From Sordaria brevicollis (lineage: Eukaryota; Ascomycota; Sordariomycetes; Sordariales; Sordariaceae): a stretch of DNA of 64,000 nucleotides. Below, one piece after another: positions 51,601 to 63,391 of the stretch; position 1 is the first letter of the stretch, and each line of letters starts with the position of its first letter. The notes beneath the pieces were generated by a model. It was not told where the DNA came from, searched no databases, and saw nothing but the letters and a program-made list of their open reading frames with translations. The position numbers were made by a program, and so were the translations under genes. Where the stretch lies: contig JAUTDP010000002.1 of NCBI GenBank assembly GCA_033439795.1, positions 5,208,001-5,272,000 of the forward strand. The letters are read 5' to 3'.

Positions 51601-52430
51601 GTCTTTTGTCAGGAACCGGTATCTGGCAGCCACAACTCACCCCCTCGGCTCCCCCTCCTCGTGAATCGCCGCGCGTCTCTCACGTCCAACACAACGCCAT
51701 CCCCAACATTTCCCGCATCAAGAAACTCTGCTCCGCCGCGGGCGTGTCAATCCAGGCCCTCTTCTTCGCCGCTTACGCCCTCTTCCTCTCTAAAACCTCT
51801 GCTTCGGCCAACGAAGTGGTATTTGGCGTTTACCTCGCCAACCGCTCATCTGAATTGACCGACATCCCGTACCCAACACTTTGTCTCGTCCCCTTGCGCG
51901 TCAAGGTAAAGGACAGCGGAAGTCTGTTGGAAATGGCCAAGAGGATACAAGAGGATTTGTACAAGATTTCTGCTCCGGAAAATGTCGGGGTGGGGCTTTG
52001 GGAGATAAAGCAGTGGACGGGGGTGGAGGTGGATGGGTTTGTCAACTTTTTGAGCGTTCCTTCCAAGTCAGATGGTGATGAAGTGGGCAAGAAAGGGCAA
52101 GAGAAGGTGGGGAGGATGGAATTGGTGAGCGAGGAGGAAGTCAAGGTCATGGAAGGAGAGGCTGGAGAGGCTGGACAGCAAAGGGGGTTTGTGGTGCCTA
52201 TGGAGCTCGAGAAGAATGCGGTTAGGGATGCGTATCCGGTATGTTTGGCAATGAATGGTTTCGTTGGGACAAAGACGTATGCTAACGAGACACAGGACGC
52301 TATCGATGTGGAGGTGGCCATCGAAGGCGACGCGGTTACGATCGGTGTGTTTGGCTCGAGGGAGAAGATGGGACCGAACGGGCCGCGGTATGTGGTCACG
52401 AAACTGGTGGAGGCATTGATGGCGGTATAA
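36669..52430 (+). CDS. sidC: Ferrichrome-type siderophore NRPS (ferricrocin synthetase)
   Basis: Exons 36669-43199, 43261-43331, 43394-52238 and 52296-52430 give about 5193 residues; the last intron (GTATGT, GCTAACG branch, ACACAG) is 57 nt and stays open if unspliced. Domains, with landmark residues: A1 (YTSGSTG 188), T1 (S594), C1 (HHAIYDG ~790), A2 (YTSGSTG 1275), T2 (S1721), C2 (HHVLYDG ~1942), T3 (S2308), C3 (HHVLYDA ~2527), A3 (YTSGTTG 3001), T4 (S3422), C4 (FHGVYDA ~3657), T5 (S4020), C5 (AHALYDG ~4225), T6 (S4599), C6 (HHALYDA ~4826). There is no thioesterase; a terminal C domain and repeated T-C units are hallmarks of fungal ferrichrome synthetases, which use three A domains iteratively to build a cyclic hexapeptide of glycine, serine and three acyl-hydroxyornithines. 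The T3-C3 unit has no A domain. The ATG at 36669 is the first in frame. Product identity (ferricrocin) is inferred from family and fungal group. Confidence 0.95.
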
Positions 52431-52526
52431 GGGGTTGTTATCGCATGTTTTGGTTTGGTCTGAATTCTCCTGTACATGTTTGGTATTTATCGTCGCGGGA
52501 TATTTTTGTTCGTTTAAATCGATCGA

Positions 52527-53399
52527 TTATGGATTACAATCTAGGTACGGTAGAAGATACGGTTCGTTCTCGTTCACTGTTGCTGCTTGTCCTTCTTCCA
52601 GGTCCAATCTGCGTCTGTATTCACGAACGTTTAGCATTCGACCGTTACCAAATCCCAACGATAACGGGGGAAACTCACCAGGATGCAACTCGGGCACGGG
52701 AATGTCCTTCCTACTCTCCCTCTTGGCCCTCCAATCCGCTCCCGGAAACCTCTTGTCTCGCTCATCAAGCACCTTTTCCATATTCGGAAACTGGCTTTCC
52801 TCCGTGAAGCTCGTCATAAGCTGGGGCTCGCCCATAGGCAACTTGTCACCCCTATCCACCTGCCACAAGTGATAGATCTTGCCATAGAGCGTAACCACCT
52901 GCTCCATCTCTGTGCGCTCTGCCTTTTCCCACGCAGCCTGGGGCATCAACCCCGTTGGCTTGGGCATGATCAACATGCCACTCTTGACCTCAAAGACATG
53001 TGTATGCCAGTACCTCCTCTCCTCCTGAGGGAGAGTCTCGTATAGCTTGGGGGTGATCATGTACTCAATCCCCAAGATTCTGGCGCCGGGGTTGGGTGAG
53101 TCGTAGAGAATGCATTGTCGCACGTCTTCGGTTAGGTGGGCGCAGTAGTGGTTTGCTTCGACGATGCGGGTTGGGTCGGAAGCGTAGACGTGGAAGGCGT
53201 TGAGGTGGGCGCAGATGGATTTGACGGGGGAAAAGTCTTGGGATACCGAGGCGCCGGCTTCGAGGGTGGAGGAGAGGGTGGTCTTTGGGGAGCCGGGGAT
53301 TAAGGGGTTGGCTGGGTCGTGGCAGGCGAGAGAGGGCGTGGGGACGTCCCGATTGTCGCTGTAGTGGGTGGTGCCCTTGGTGTTGTTTTCTTCGGACAT
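52527..53399 (-). CDS. DUF1264 / oil-body-associated (OBAP-like) protein
   Basis: A single exon of 290 residues. The core matches the DUF1264 family: [17 protein letters not shown], then [31 protein letters not shown], and [16 protein letters not shown]. His and Cys residues are conserved in the HYCAHL block. An N-terminal ~60-residue Ser/Thr-rich leader and a hydrophilic C-terminus flank it; no signal peptide or membrane segment is evident. Plant members (OBAPs) sit on lipid bodies, while fungal members are uncharacterised, so no enzymatic role is assigned. The gene converges on the siderophore NRPS with only 96 bp between the two stop codons. There is no GATA site near its start, so it is probably a neighbour by position, not part of the iron regulon. 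Confidence 0.88.
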   Translation of the reverse strand: MSEENNTKGTTHYSDNRDVPTPSLACHDPANPLIPGSPKTTLSSTLEAGASVSQDFSPVKSICAHLNAFHVYASDPTRIVEANHYCAHLTEDVRQCILYDSPNPGARILGIEYMITPKLYETLPQEERRYWHTHVFEVKSGMLIMPKPTGLMPQAAWEKAERTEMEQVVTLYGKIYHLWQVDRGDKLPMGEPQLMTSFTEESQFPNMEKVLDERDKRFPGADWRAKRESRKDIPVPELHPGEFPPLSLGFGNGRMLNVREYRRRLDLEEGQAATVNENEPYLLPYLDCNP

Positions 53400-55552
53400 G
53401 GTGGTGGTGGTGTTGACTCGTTTGGGGAATTGTGTTTAATCCGAAGCAAAAAAAAGAAGAAAAACACTTGTACTATGAGGAATGAGATGAGAGAAAAAGG
53501 TTCGTCTGGGATAGGAAAGAGCAAAAAATGGATGAACACTATTGTCTGAGGATCATGCAGGAACAAAGTGGTTAAGAAGGTCTTTCCCAAGTTGTCAGTG
53601 ACGTCACGATTGCGATTGAGAACCGCTTTGGCCGCGAGGTGGAGTACTTGCCTGCCCGGGGCCGTGAGGAGACCGACAGCCGGAGCCGGCCGGCCAAAAA
53701 GCCGTTGCAGTCTGCTACGTACTGTATTTATAGTGGCAGTTAGAAGTCATGGGGTGCACTAACTGTTATCGCACTGAACTGCACCGTATACTGCTAGTGC
53801 TCAGCACTCCCGTTCTCCCAACACAACTCACGGTCCTTTTCTGAAAGTCTGTCGTTCAAATTAACATCAAGAAAAGCTCGACAAGTGGTTCGAGTGGCAA
53901 GACATTGCTTGCTTCAGCTCGATGTCTTGGACTATAGCTGCTGAACATTTTGGCTGGCGGCCGTTCATCCCAAGAATGACAAGCCGGGCCGGTCCTTGTT
54001 GGTCGCGGTCCGGTCCGGGAGTGGAGACGGCGGTGTTTCATGACTTACACGGAGGAAGAGTCCAAATTGTCCTGGTTTTCTTCGAAACTGGCTTTCATTG
54101 TCAAAAATTGGTTATCATCAAAAAGGGTGATGAGAAGTCCCGTGTTTCGGTCAACGTAAACAAATGAATTTGGCGGGTGTAACCCCCTCTTTGGCCACGC
54201 AAGCAATGAAGGCGCAGCAACACCTTCAGTGAGGAGAAAAGCCAACTCACCGGGCTCAGTTGGGCGCATTTGCGATATCTCGACCATGTTTAGTATATGC
54301 GATGGACGTGCATTGTGGCGATGTCTCAAGAATTCTTTCCGTGGTGTCAACCTTTTGGTCAGACTGATGAGGAGATAGAGGAGATAGGGGAGACAGTCGG
54401 ACATGTCGCCGTGTGGTGGTTGCGGAGGTCGCCCACAATGATTGATCATGAAACAGGCCAGAGAAGACCCAGAACCTTCCTGCGTGATAGCACTTGGGGG
54501 CTGAAAAGGAAATCATTTCCCAAGAGGAAAAGTCTTTGCTGACATGCATCAACTTAACAGGGAAGCCCGTTCAAGTTATTTCATTTTTGCCTTTTAAGAA
54601 CTTGACAGCTCACAGTCTTTCGGTATAATTGAATACGAGAGCTGAAGTGGAAAGAACCATCAGTTTCAACTTGGAAGGAAAGACGAAATTATCATCTCAT
54701 GCCGTTCAAGATGGCAGGAACGACAACATCAGATGGAAGGAGGAACCTGGAGTGACAGCTGTCTGCCCGCTGTACACAGTAACGGTTACCTACCCGAAAT
54801 CTTAGCGGACCTGTTAGCGCAGTGCCTCCGCCATCTGATCTCCATAGAGTCCATTTGGAGTGCAACGTCCCCCAACAAACTTCGACTTTTCATCACCACC
54901 ATTGGTGGCCTTGTCTTCTTCTCGACCCTCGTCGGCCGCTCCCCGGGTACACACACGGCAAGAACCCTTGCTCGACCACCACCCCGACCACCCCTATCGC
55001 CCAGTCGTAACCTATCAGATTCGCCCAACCTCACCATCTCGACACTTCTTTTTCACCATGTCGCACCCAAAAGGACTGTTTACCGTCGCACACACACCAT
55101 GGCGGCGGCAGAGCCTCCCAGCACTCCCAGCCCTCCCACTCCTCCTTAGAAATATGGTCATGGTACGTCGTCGTCGCGACTGAATGTTGCTGCGCCTCCA
55201 GCTAATCCTCTTTTGTTGCTTACAATTCTGACGGTTACCATATCTCTTCTTCCAGATCATGTCGATATTATAGCAGAGTAGCATCCTCTCCCGCCAGGCT
55301 TCGATCGCCCTGCCTCTTTGCTCCCACGATCCAGCGACACCAACGACGCCAACGAAACCATCGTCACGGACACCATTTTCCACCACGAATACGATCCCAA
55401 TCAGAGTCTGGATTACACACGGTTACGGTTACGACACTTGAGAAACACCAGCGATACCCAATTCTCGTCTCATGCCCTTCTCCGCCCCAATTTGTCCATA
55501 GCGACCTCTCTTTTCACCGTCCGCGCCTGTCATCTAGGTCTACACCGGCAAC
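53400..55552. other. Intergenic between divergent genes
   Basis: 2.15 kb holding the promoters of the DUF1264 gene (left) and the modin-like gene (right). Candidate frames (for example minus-strand 54045-54449) lack recognisable domains. The right end (54950-55550) is C/T-rich leader-like sequence. No RNA gene or repeat was seen. Confidence 0.5.
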
Positions 55553-57927
55553 ATGGGCAGCAGCGATGACAGCAAAGTCGAAACCGCCGCCCTCGTCATC
55601 TCGCTGGTGGCCTTGATTGGCACCTTTATGCAAGTCCTCCAGCAGTACTTTGCATCTGCCACTGGCTATGCCAATTGCCAAAAGAGCCTCAGCGGCGGTT
55701 GGCTCCATACTCTGGCGCGAAAGTTTCGAGCAAAGGAGCTCCGGTTCGAAGTTCTGTACAAAGCCCCCGTAATATTTGTCTGTAAACCGGATAACAAACA
55801 TGGGCCTATACCAGCAGAGCCGATCCGCTTCCTGACCGGGAGCGATTGCAGTAAATGGAGTGCGTGGATCTGGACTCAAAAGGAACAAGATGCGCCAGAG
55901 GCCAAGGAGGAGAAGGGAAAGATTCTAAACACCTGGAAAACACGGTTTATGGAGAAAGTGCGCCAGTTCCTCGGTAATAAGGGACAAAAGGAGGAAAACA
56001 AGCAGCCGGAACAGCACAACAATCGAGTGAGCACAGCAGACAATGAAGAAGCCACATGGCTGAAACTACTGCGACAACTCAACGATATGGAAAAGACCAG
56101 TGCTGAATGGGTGGACCAGTATCACAAGCAAGCCGACTGGGTGAAGGAGCAAGACGGGAAAAACTCCGGTCAGGTCAGCCAAGTTCAGGAGTATGACGAA
56201 GATGTCGACCCAAATCCGGCCATTTCCTTGCCCCCAGCCCGGCACACCTTGGTTGTCGCCCTTCAGCCCAAACTTCACAGCTGGGACAATATGCCGGCCA
56301 GTGTCACAAAACCATTCGCCACGACAACCATGTGCCATTTGGTCGAAATCGCTGCCATGTTGGGGATCCACTGGAAGGAGTTTGATCGATCAAGAGACAA
56401 ATACCGCGCTGAAGGCAATGGTTACATGCTTACCGGCAGCACAAATCCCGACCTTGGTCTCTGTTTCACCTTCCAGACCTACGGGAAGGGTCGCTTTCGA
56501 GAGAACAGAACGATACCCGTGGACGGGATCAAGTCTCTGAGCTTTGGCTACGTTCCGACCATCTTCCAAGAGGAAGAGGACACTCGTCGACTTGATGCCA
56601 AAGATCCTGATGAACTTCAACTGGGTAGCCTGCCCGAGATCGCAGAGACTATGGTTCAGTTAGGATGCAACACCAGCACGGCCAACTACTTGAAAACAAC
56701 AGACGCTGTGCACCAACACTTGTTCGCAGGCAAGTTCACTTCTCCCTCCATTCAGTGAACTAAACTCACACTTTCCACGCAGTGCCCTTTGAAATCATCG
56801 GTATGCTTGGAAAATCTCTCCATATGAGAAATAGCTATTACCGCATGCTACCTAATCCCACGCCGTACAATTGGGACAGAGACTTTTTCGATCTCCCAAA
56901 GCTCATCCGGGAATTCGAGGCGGGAGTTGACAGCAGGAAATACATGGAGTCTTCGGAACAGACAAGGGCTCTCAAGACCCTGGCTGGAAAGGTGGTCAGA
57001 CAGCTGGATAGGAACGATAAGGACGTTGAAGAACGGAAACTAAGACGAGAGAACGCCATCCACGAAGCCAAGATGAAGAAACTTGCAGAAGCGCAGCGGC
57101 AACGCCCTCAAGACCCCGAAGAGAAAGCGCGGGTCGAAGATGAGGTTCAGGAAGCAAAAGCACGAGGACAAGCGACTTTCCCATTAGCCGGACTCTCCCC
57201 AGGACGACTCCTCACATGGGCCAAGACGAGAGAAGGCGAGAATAAAGAGGGAAAGAAGCCACCGCCGCAGGAAAACCCACCAGTTGTTTCGGGCTATTAC
57301 CTTCCGCTTCTGAACCAACTACACGACGCCATTGACGAGTGCGACAGGTATCTCAAGGAGTGCCCGCGCGGTCTTGTGAACATGGTCGTTCGCGAGCATC
57401 TCCAGGAGGTTGTCAAGATGATCAACGAACCAATGGCAAAGCAAGCGGACGACAAGGATGCAGAGGCCGCCGCCAGAGTGGGAATGACCGAGGACCAGAA
57501 AGACAAGAAGAAGAAGCCAACAGCCCTGACCTTCTTCGAGAAACTCAGTGAGGCCAACCCCGAAGACAGGCAGCGTGAGTTCATGGGGACATATTTCCAG
57601 GACGTCCTCAAGAAAATTGGAGGCCGCGCTGTCTCGTCCTTCAAGCGCCTGAACAAGGCCTACGTCCCAGGTCAGAACACGCCTACTCCTGCCATCACAC
57701 CAACTGTCACCTTTCGGTCGGCCGACATGGAGAGACAGCGAACGTTGTCTTTCTCGCCAAACACCACGCAACCCGGCATGCCCACACAGGAAGATGTCGA
57801 GGCTATCTGGTGCACGCTGATTTTCAGAATGTTCTGCTGGCTGCAGTTGCATGACTTTGACAAGAAGGACAAGCAGTCTGGAAAGAGCGAGCTTCGTGGT
57901 AGCCGACTTCCAGTTTTCATCTTCTAG
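55553..57927 (+). CDS. Modin-like conserved fungal protein
   Basis: Two exons (55553-56729 and 56783-57927) give 773 residues. The 53 nt intron uses a GC donor (CAG|GCAAGT) with an ACTAAAC branch-like site and a GCAG acceptor; without it the first frame stops seven codons later. Residues ~10-28 form a hydrophobic helix (AALVISLVALIGTFMQVLQ), followed by QQYFASATGYANCQKS and a Trp-rich segment (WSAWIWTQ). The middle has charged, coiled-coil-prone helices (KAKxxEE-rich, ~460-520). The second half starts VPFEIIGMLGKSLHMRN and ends hydrophobic (LIFRMFCWLQLHDFDK). The arrangement resembles fungal proteins annotated 'modin'; I recognise the pattern but know no established biochemical function. It could be membrane-associated. 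The ATG context CAACATGGGC is good. It diverges from the DUF1264 gene. Confidence 0.8.
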
Positions 57928-60900
57928 GCGGATGATGATGGTGGGACGAACATGCACACTTTTTCATTATTCTCGGATCTCTTGTTTTCACCTTGTTTTA
58001 GGTTGGCAAACTATATCCCTACTTTTTGATACCATTGGCATGATGATCTACCACGAGTTGGACAGACGTTGTACGAGGGAGTTATTTATTGCACTATCAA
58101 TAGGTTTTGGGTTGTTTCCCGTTGTTGCTTTGCACATATTGGATTTGATGGCACAGCGTTCACGGGGTTTTTTGGGTATTTACACACTCCTTGGCATGAT
58201 TAGACAGCATTTTGGTTACCTTTTGAGTTATTTAGCAATTTTGGCTTCAAGCGTTTGGTTCTTCGTCCTTGCTTGCATTGTTCGCATTTGGTGTTTTGCT
58301 GTTCTAGTTTCGTCCCTCGCGGTTATTTCTACACTTCCCTACTAGCCTCAGCGATTATGATGGCGATGCAGATTTTCGACCTCACTCACAAGACGAGTCA
58401 TCCACTGCACGGACCACCACCCATCACGATGGCTACGACGGTGCAGCCACCCACACACACACACCACCCCGATCAGATTGCTGTCGTGTCTCCAATTGCA
58501 GGGCACATTTTTCGGGTATGGTAACGCCAGAAATGAATTGGCTCTTTGGTCCTGGCATTTCTGGTTTTTTTCACCCGATGATGGCCCTACACCAACTTGA
58601 AAGGAGAGCAGAGCAAACTGACTTTACACAGAGTAGACATATTTTCAAATCTCGAGAAGAGACCGGGAGAGAACATAACTGAGGAGAAAGGGATAACTGC
58701 ATATCATCAACTTACGCGCAGTCATCCATCTCGAGCCTGGAGGTTTTGGAACTCTCCAATGCAAGCACTCAACGCGAACTCACGAAGACATCTCGCGAGA
58801 TTCGCAAGCCTACGAGGTGCGGGTGGGGTAAAATTGATGATTTGGCATGCGGCCTAATGCAAGCTCTTTGGATCATTGAACCACTGACAAGTCGTTGTCG
58901 CGGTCTTGAGAAGCAGAGCCGTCGAGACTCATCACTGTGGTTGATAGGTGATTGGACGACTCTGGCTTGTCACTGCTTGTCTGTCTGTCTTGCAGTCGCT
59001 TCCGCTGGGCCTTTTCACAGGTTCGAAACGGGGTGCGGGCGTTATTCGTAACACAACAGGTCACGACAGGTTTGGTTGACGGGCCTGTCAATTATCCGAT
59101 CAACGGGGAATTGACGCTGATGGTGTTTCAGCGATGGAGTTGATGTTCTCATCCATTCATCCATATGCTCAGCGTGTCGCTTTGAATGTGAGCGAGCGTT
59201 TCGACTTCGACTCACCTTGTTCATCTTCCCGGCCGGCGGTTGCGTTCGCGGGACGTTCCTGGTCTTGTTCCTGTTCCTGACCGAGACGGCGAGAGCAGAC
59301 CAGATGAGCGGTGGAGAACCGATACCGATAGCCGACTTCACCTTAATTGGACCTACCGTTTATTGTGGCTAGGGAGGCCGTTGAAGCTGGTTCCACACAC
59401 ACACTTGTTCGAGATCGGATTGGTTGATCAGGGGTCTGCATGCGCCACAGACAAGGTGAGGCGCCTCGTTTCTGGACCTTTTGAGTTTTGACTTTCTCCC
59501 AGAAAAAGCGTCGCAAGCGAACCGCCGCCGCGGGGGAGGGAACCGAAGAGTGCACGGACCATGCTCCTCACCCATGCCGACTCAACGAATCGAAAGGCGG
59601 AGAGACGAGCGGTGAAGAGCCAGATCCACAAACATTTCTCTCTTGGTGTAGACTGTGGGAAGATGAGTTTCATGTTTCTTGCCCGATCCTGGAGAGACCT
59701 GATGACTCGACCTCTCTCCGGGCACGGTGATGTTTAAAAATATCGATGAGAGGAGGGAGGGGAAGAGGAAGAAGGTGAGAAAACAGAGGGAGAAGACGAC
59801 TTGAGAGGTTCGGAAGTCGAATGTGACAAAACTGCAGGGAAGCCCGACTTCTGACATTTTGCAACCATGTCTGACTCTGGCCCAATCATTGTCACTCTCT
59901 AATCACTTGTCGTTGGACATTGACTGGTGCAAGTGCCGTCAACGTCAACCACCAGGCAAAGTAGTAGCAGCAAGCAGCCCTGGAAATGGTACGCATATTC
60001 CGCCATTCCCGCTGCTTTGAATGCTTGCTTGCGTTGATTGCTTGCGTTAAATGGTATGCTGGATATGCTGGACATGCTGGCTTGCTGGCCATGCTGGCTG
60101 TCGATAGGTAGGTTATTCTCGTCTTCCGAACGGGGATTGAAACGTGGGAGGACTTTGCAAGGACAGGACTCGTTCGGGGTGGAGGAGGCATGACTGGACT
60201 GGACGGAAGCATGAATCTCTAGTGGAGGACTCGTTCCGATTCCCCTCCTTACTTCCAGAGGTCCAATATTCCGGGCTGTTTATTCTCCAGTGAGAAGAAA
60301 CCAAAGAAAGTGGCTCACATATCACCGGATTAACTTGTACAGACTGGACAAAAAACCCTACGACTTGCGTCTACGACTGCGTCTACGAGGGGGAGGGCAT
60401 GTCATAGCATGACGAATTAACGAATGGAAATGTCCCCGGTCCTGGCAAAGTATTATTGGATCTGGACTTCAGTCACACATTGCCCTGACTTTGTCTTCTT
60501 GGCTTTTTGACTTTTGTTTCTGCTTCTCCTTCTTTTCACCTTCTTCTCACTTTCTACTGGACATCTATCTTCACCTTTGGATCTCTTTTGCCATATTGAA
60601 AAACACAACAACCCAGATCCCGGGCTGCCTCAGTTGATCGGATCGAAGACTCAGCCCAGAGAGTGGAATTGACTTCCAAAAGGAGTGGCGCTGTGACCAC
60701 TATCCCACACTTGACTTTCCAGGGGGCTGGTACCAGAGAGAACCGCTCGACAAGCGAAGCGCGGGATCCTTTGACAAAAAAACCACTTTAACTCTTTTAC
60801 AACTATCTTTCTTCTCGTCTTTGACTCACCATTATAATTTTCCCATACAATACCTCTTTTTTGTTACCCGGTTTTTTGTTTTGTCGTCTGATACACCTAT

Positions 60901-61078
60901 ACCTCTTATCGACTACACCGACACCAGAATATCCGCCGGCGCCAACACACGATCGAGTCAACCACTGGCTGGGAAACAGACTCGATACAACAGGCGCGGT
61001 AACCCCGCCCATAGCATCTTTGGTCCCTTGAGGTCCAGCTTATCAACACCACAACACACTCGATAGAGAACCGCCAAA
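57928..61078. other. Intergenic, no gene recognised
   Basis: 3.15 kb. The first 400 bp are T-rich 3' UTR of the modin-like gene; a hydrophobic plus-strand frame there (57851-58345) overlaps the gene's end out of frame and reflects T-richness. Short ATGCTGG repeats occur near 60050-60100. The last 600 bp are C/T-rich promoter and leader of the next gene. Confidence 0.5.
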
Positions 61079-63391
61079 ATGCCGGGCGAAGAAATCATCA
61101 CCATCGTCAACAACTCGGGCAAGATCATCAGCACGGTAAGGACTCCCCTGCTTGGGTAGACAGACCGTTGACACCCGTGTCACCCACCTTGTCTCACCTA
61201 CCAATTGCACATACAATCACTAACATGATCAACTCCAATATAGGGGAGGCAGCTGATGGGCATCTTCAAAGATGCCAAAGCCACATACCGCGAGAGAAAA
61301 GAAGCAGCAAAGGCCGAGCGCGACTACCAAAACGGCAACTACTCCTCCGGCGGCCGTGGATCAAGAGGAGAAGTCCACATCACCGTTCCCCGAGGAGGTC
61401 GAGGATACGACGACTACGACGCCCGCAAGAAACTCGACGGCGGTGAGATTAGGAATCGCAAGCTTTTGGGTGATGGTGGCCGTCGCAAGTCCCACGATGA
61501 TGATACCCGCTCGTTTGCCTCGAGGTATACGTCGGCTTCACGCAACAAGTCCCACCGCAAGCGATCATCTTCTCAAGCACCGACTCCTTCAACAGCCCTA
61601 ACTGTAGACAACCTTAAGACATACACCGAGATTTCGGCCACGGCACCATCGAAGCCGCCAAAGGGGTACACCAAAGACTTGGAGCTTGCAGGTGGTCGAC
61701 CAACGCTCAACCACGCCAACACCATGCCCGCCTCTCCAACCTTTGACGTCGCCGCCTCCGGTTCCGGCAGTAACAGTAGAAGCCGCAACCCCTTCAACCG
61801 CCGCCAATCCGAACAACAACCCCCTTCCTCTTCCGACCGCCACCGGCACGGTACTCGCGGCCGCGACTCCCGCGACCACGACCTAGCATACGGCGACCTC
61901 CCCCCCGACCTACACCTCCGCTCCTCTCTCGACCGTGGCCGCCACCGCGCTTCCCACGATTACCCCCTCCCACCCAATGGCATCCCCACCTTCCCCCCCT
62001 CCCCCCAAGGACCAAACGACGAACCAGCCCAAAAAGAAGCCCTAGACCTAATCTCCCGCATCGAATCCTTCCTCCTCGAAGCGCACTGCCTGCAAGCCTC
62101 AGCGTCATGCATGATTGAAAATCTGCAACAAAATCCCGAGGCCGCAGCCGCTGTCGCCCTATCTCTCGCTGAATTGTCGGCAATCATAGGCAAGATGTCA
62201 CCTGCCTTTTTAGCGTTTCTGAAGGGCGGGAGTCCGGCGATTTACGCATTACTGTGTAGTCCGCAGTTTCTGATTGGCACCGGTATAGCGGCGGGGGTTA
62301 TGGTGGTTATGTTTGGGGGGTGGAAGATTATTAGACGGATTGCGCAGGGGGGTGCTAAACAGAAGGAGGTGGGAATGGGGGGGGTGGAGATGAATGCTGT
62401 TAGTGGGAATGGAGCGGCAGGAGGGAATGGGATGGGGGTGAGGGGGTTTGATGCCGGGGCGAGGGCTGGTGGGATCGGACAGGAGGATGCGCTGGTTCTT
62501 GATGAGGAGTTGTCGACTATTGAGTGTTGGAGGAGAGGGATTGTGGTTACTGGGGAAGAGGAGGCGGAGGTGGAGTTGAGAAGTCCCGAGGCGGATAAGG
62601 CTTTGAGGCAGAAATATAAGGACGAGGTCGGTGTGGGAGGGGGGGAGGTTAGTCCGGATGATTCTGTCTCTCAGGTTGGTCTGGCGAGACGGACGACGAC
62701 TGTCAAAAAAGAGTATAGGCCTAGTGGGTTGAGGGAACGCTTGAGGGATGCGGTGGGGGGGCATTCATCTAGTTCTGCCGACAAGGAAAAGGATCGCGAC
62801 AGCAAGGAGAAGGAAAAGGAAAAGGAGAGAAAACGCCGCGACGAAATTGACGTTCCCGATCGCAAATCCTCTTCTCGCAGCGATAAGAAAACGACAGCAA
62901 GCGAGGTCGGCACCCAAATCTCCCACCGCAGTTCCCGCTCTCACGCCCACCGCGGCGACCGCACCAGCACCAGAGACAAAGATAGCACCAAAGACAGGGA
63001 CACCCGGAGCGAAGTCTCCCGCTCCAAACTCGACCGCGAGAGAGAAAAAGACTCGGAGAGGAGGGAGCGTAAATCAGCTTCTTCCAGGGTTGGAACAAGC
63101 AGCTCCAAGGAAGTTAACACCGGCGCGGGCAATGATGATGGTGACAGCATGGGGAAGAAGAAGAGTAATATGATTAAGTCGTTGTTTAAGAGGATGAAGG
63201 ATAGGGAGGATGAGAAGGTTGCGTCTGCTGGTGCTGGGACTAAGGAGAAGGAGAGGGAGAGGGAGAGGGAGAGGGAAAGGGATAGAGGGGAGAGGGATAG
63301 AGGAGAAAGAGAGAGGGAGAGGAGGACGAGCAAGGAGGAACGGGGACATGGGGAGAGGCATGTTAGGAGGGCTGCTAGTGTTGCGAATTGA
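61079..63391 (+). CDS. Conserved fungal protein with one membrane segment and charged tail, function unknown
   Basis: Exon 1 (61079-61135, 19 codons) and exon 2 (61244-63391) are split by a 108 nt intron with GTAAGG donor and CACTAACA branch, giving 734 residues. The order is a short N-terminal motif (MPGEEIITIVNNSGKIIST, then GRQLMGIFKDAKATYRERK), a Ser/Arg/Gly-rich disordered region (~60-280), a helical block ~285-360 (ALDLISRIESFLLEAHCL, then MIENLQQNPEAAAAVAL), a Gly-rich hydrophobic segment ~361-381 likely to cross a membrane, and ~350 residues of very hydrophilic tail ending in Lys/Glu/Arg/Asp repeats. The helix-plus-membrane block looks the most constrained part. The small first exon is supported by the reading frame and splice signals. 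I do not recognise a named family. The charged tail could mimic RS/RE-type splicing proteins, but the membrane segment argues against that. Confidence 0.82.
63244..63332 (+). repeat. Purine tract, GAGAGG repeats, coding
   Basis: A nearly pure AG run encodes alternating Glu-Arg in the tail of the last gene. Such tracts are prone to length change. Confidence 0.85.

Noticed and set aside
54045..54449. 134-residue minus-strand frame in the DUF1264/modin spacer
   Set aside because: The last half looks somewhat protein-like, but no domain, splice partner or start context supports it.
57851..58345. Hydrophobic 164-residue plus-strand frame resembling a multi-pass membrane protein
   Set aside because: It starts inside the modin-like gene out of frame and its hydrophobicity comes from T-rich 3' UTR; no recognised family.
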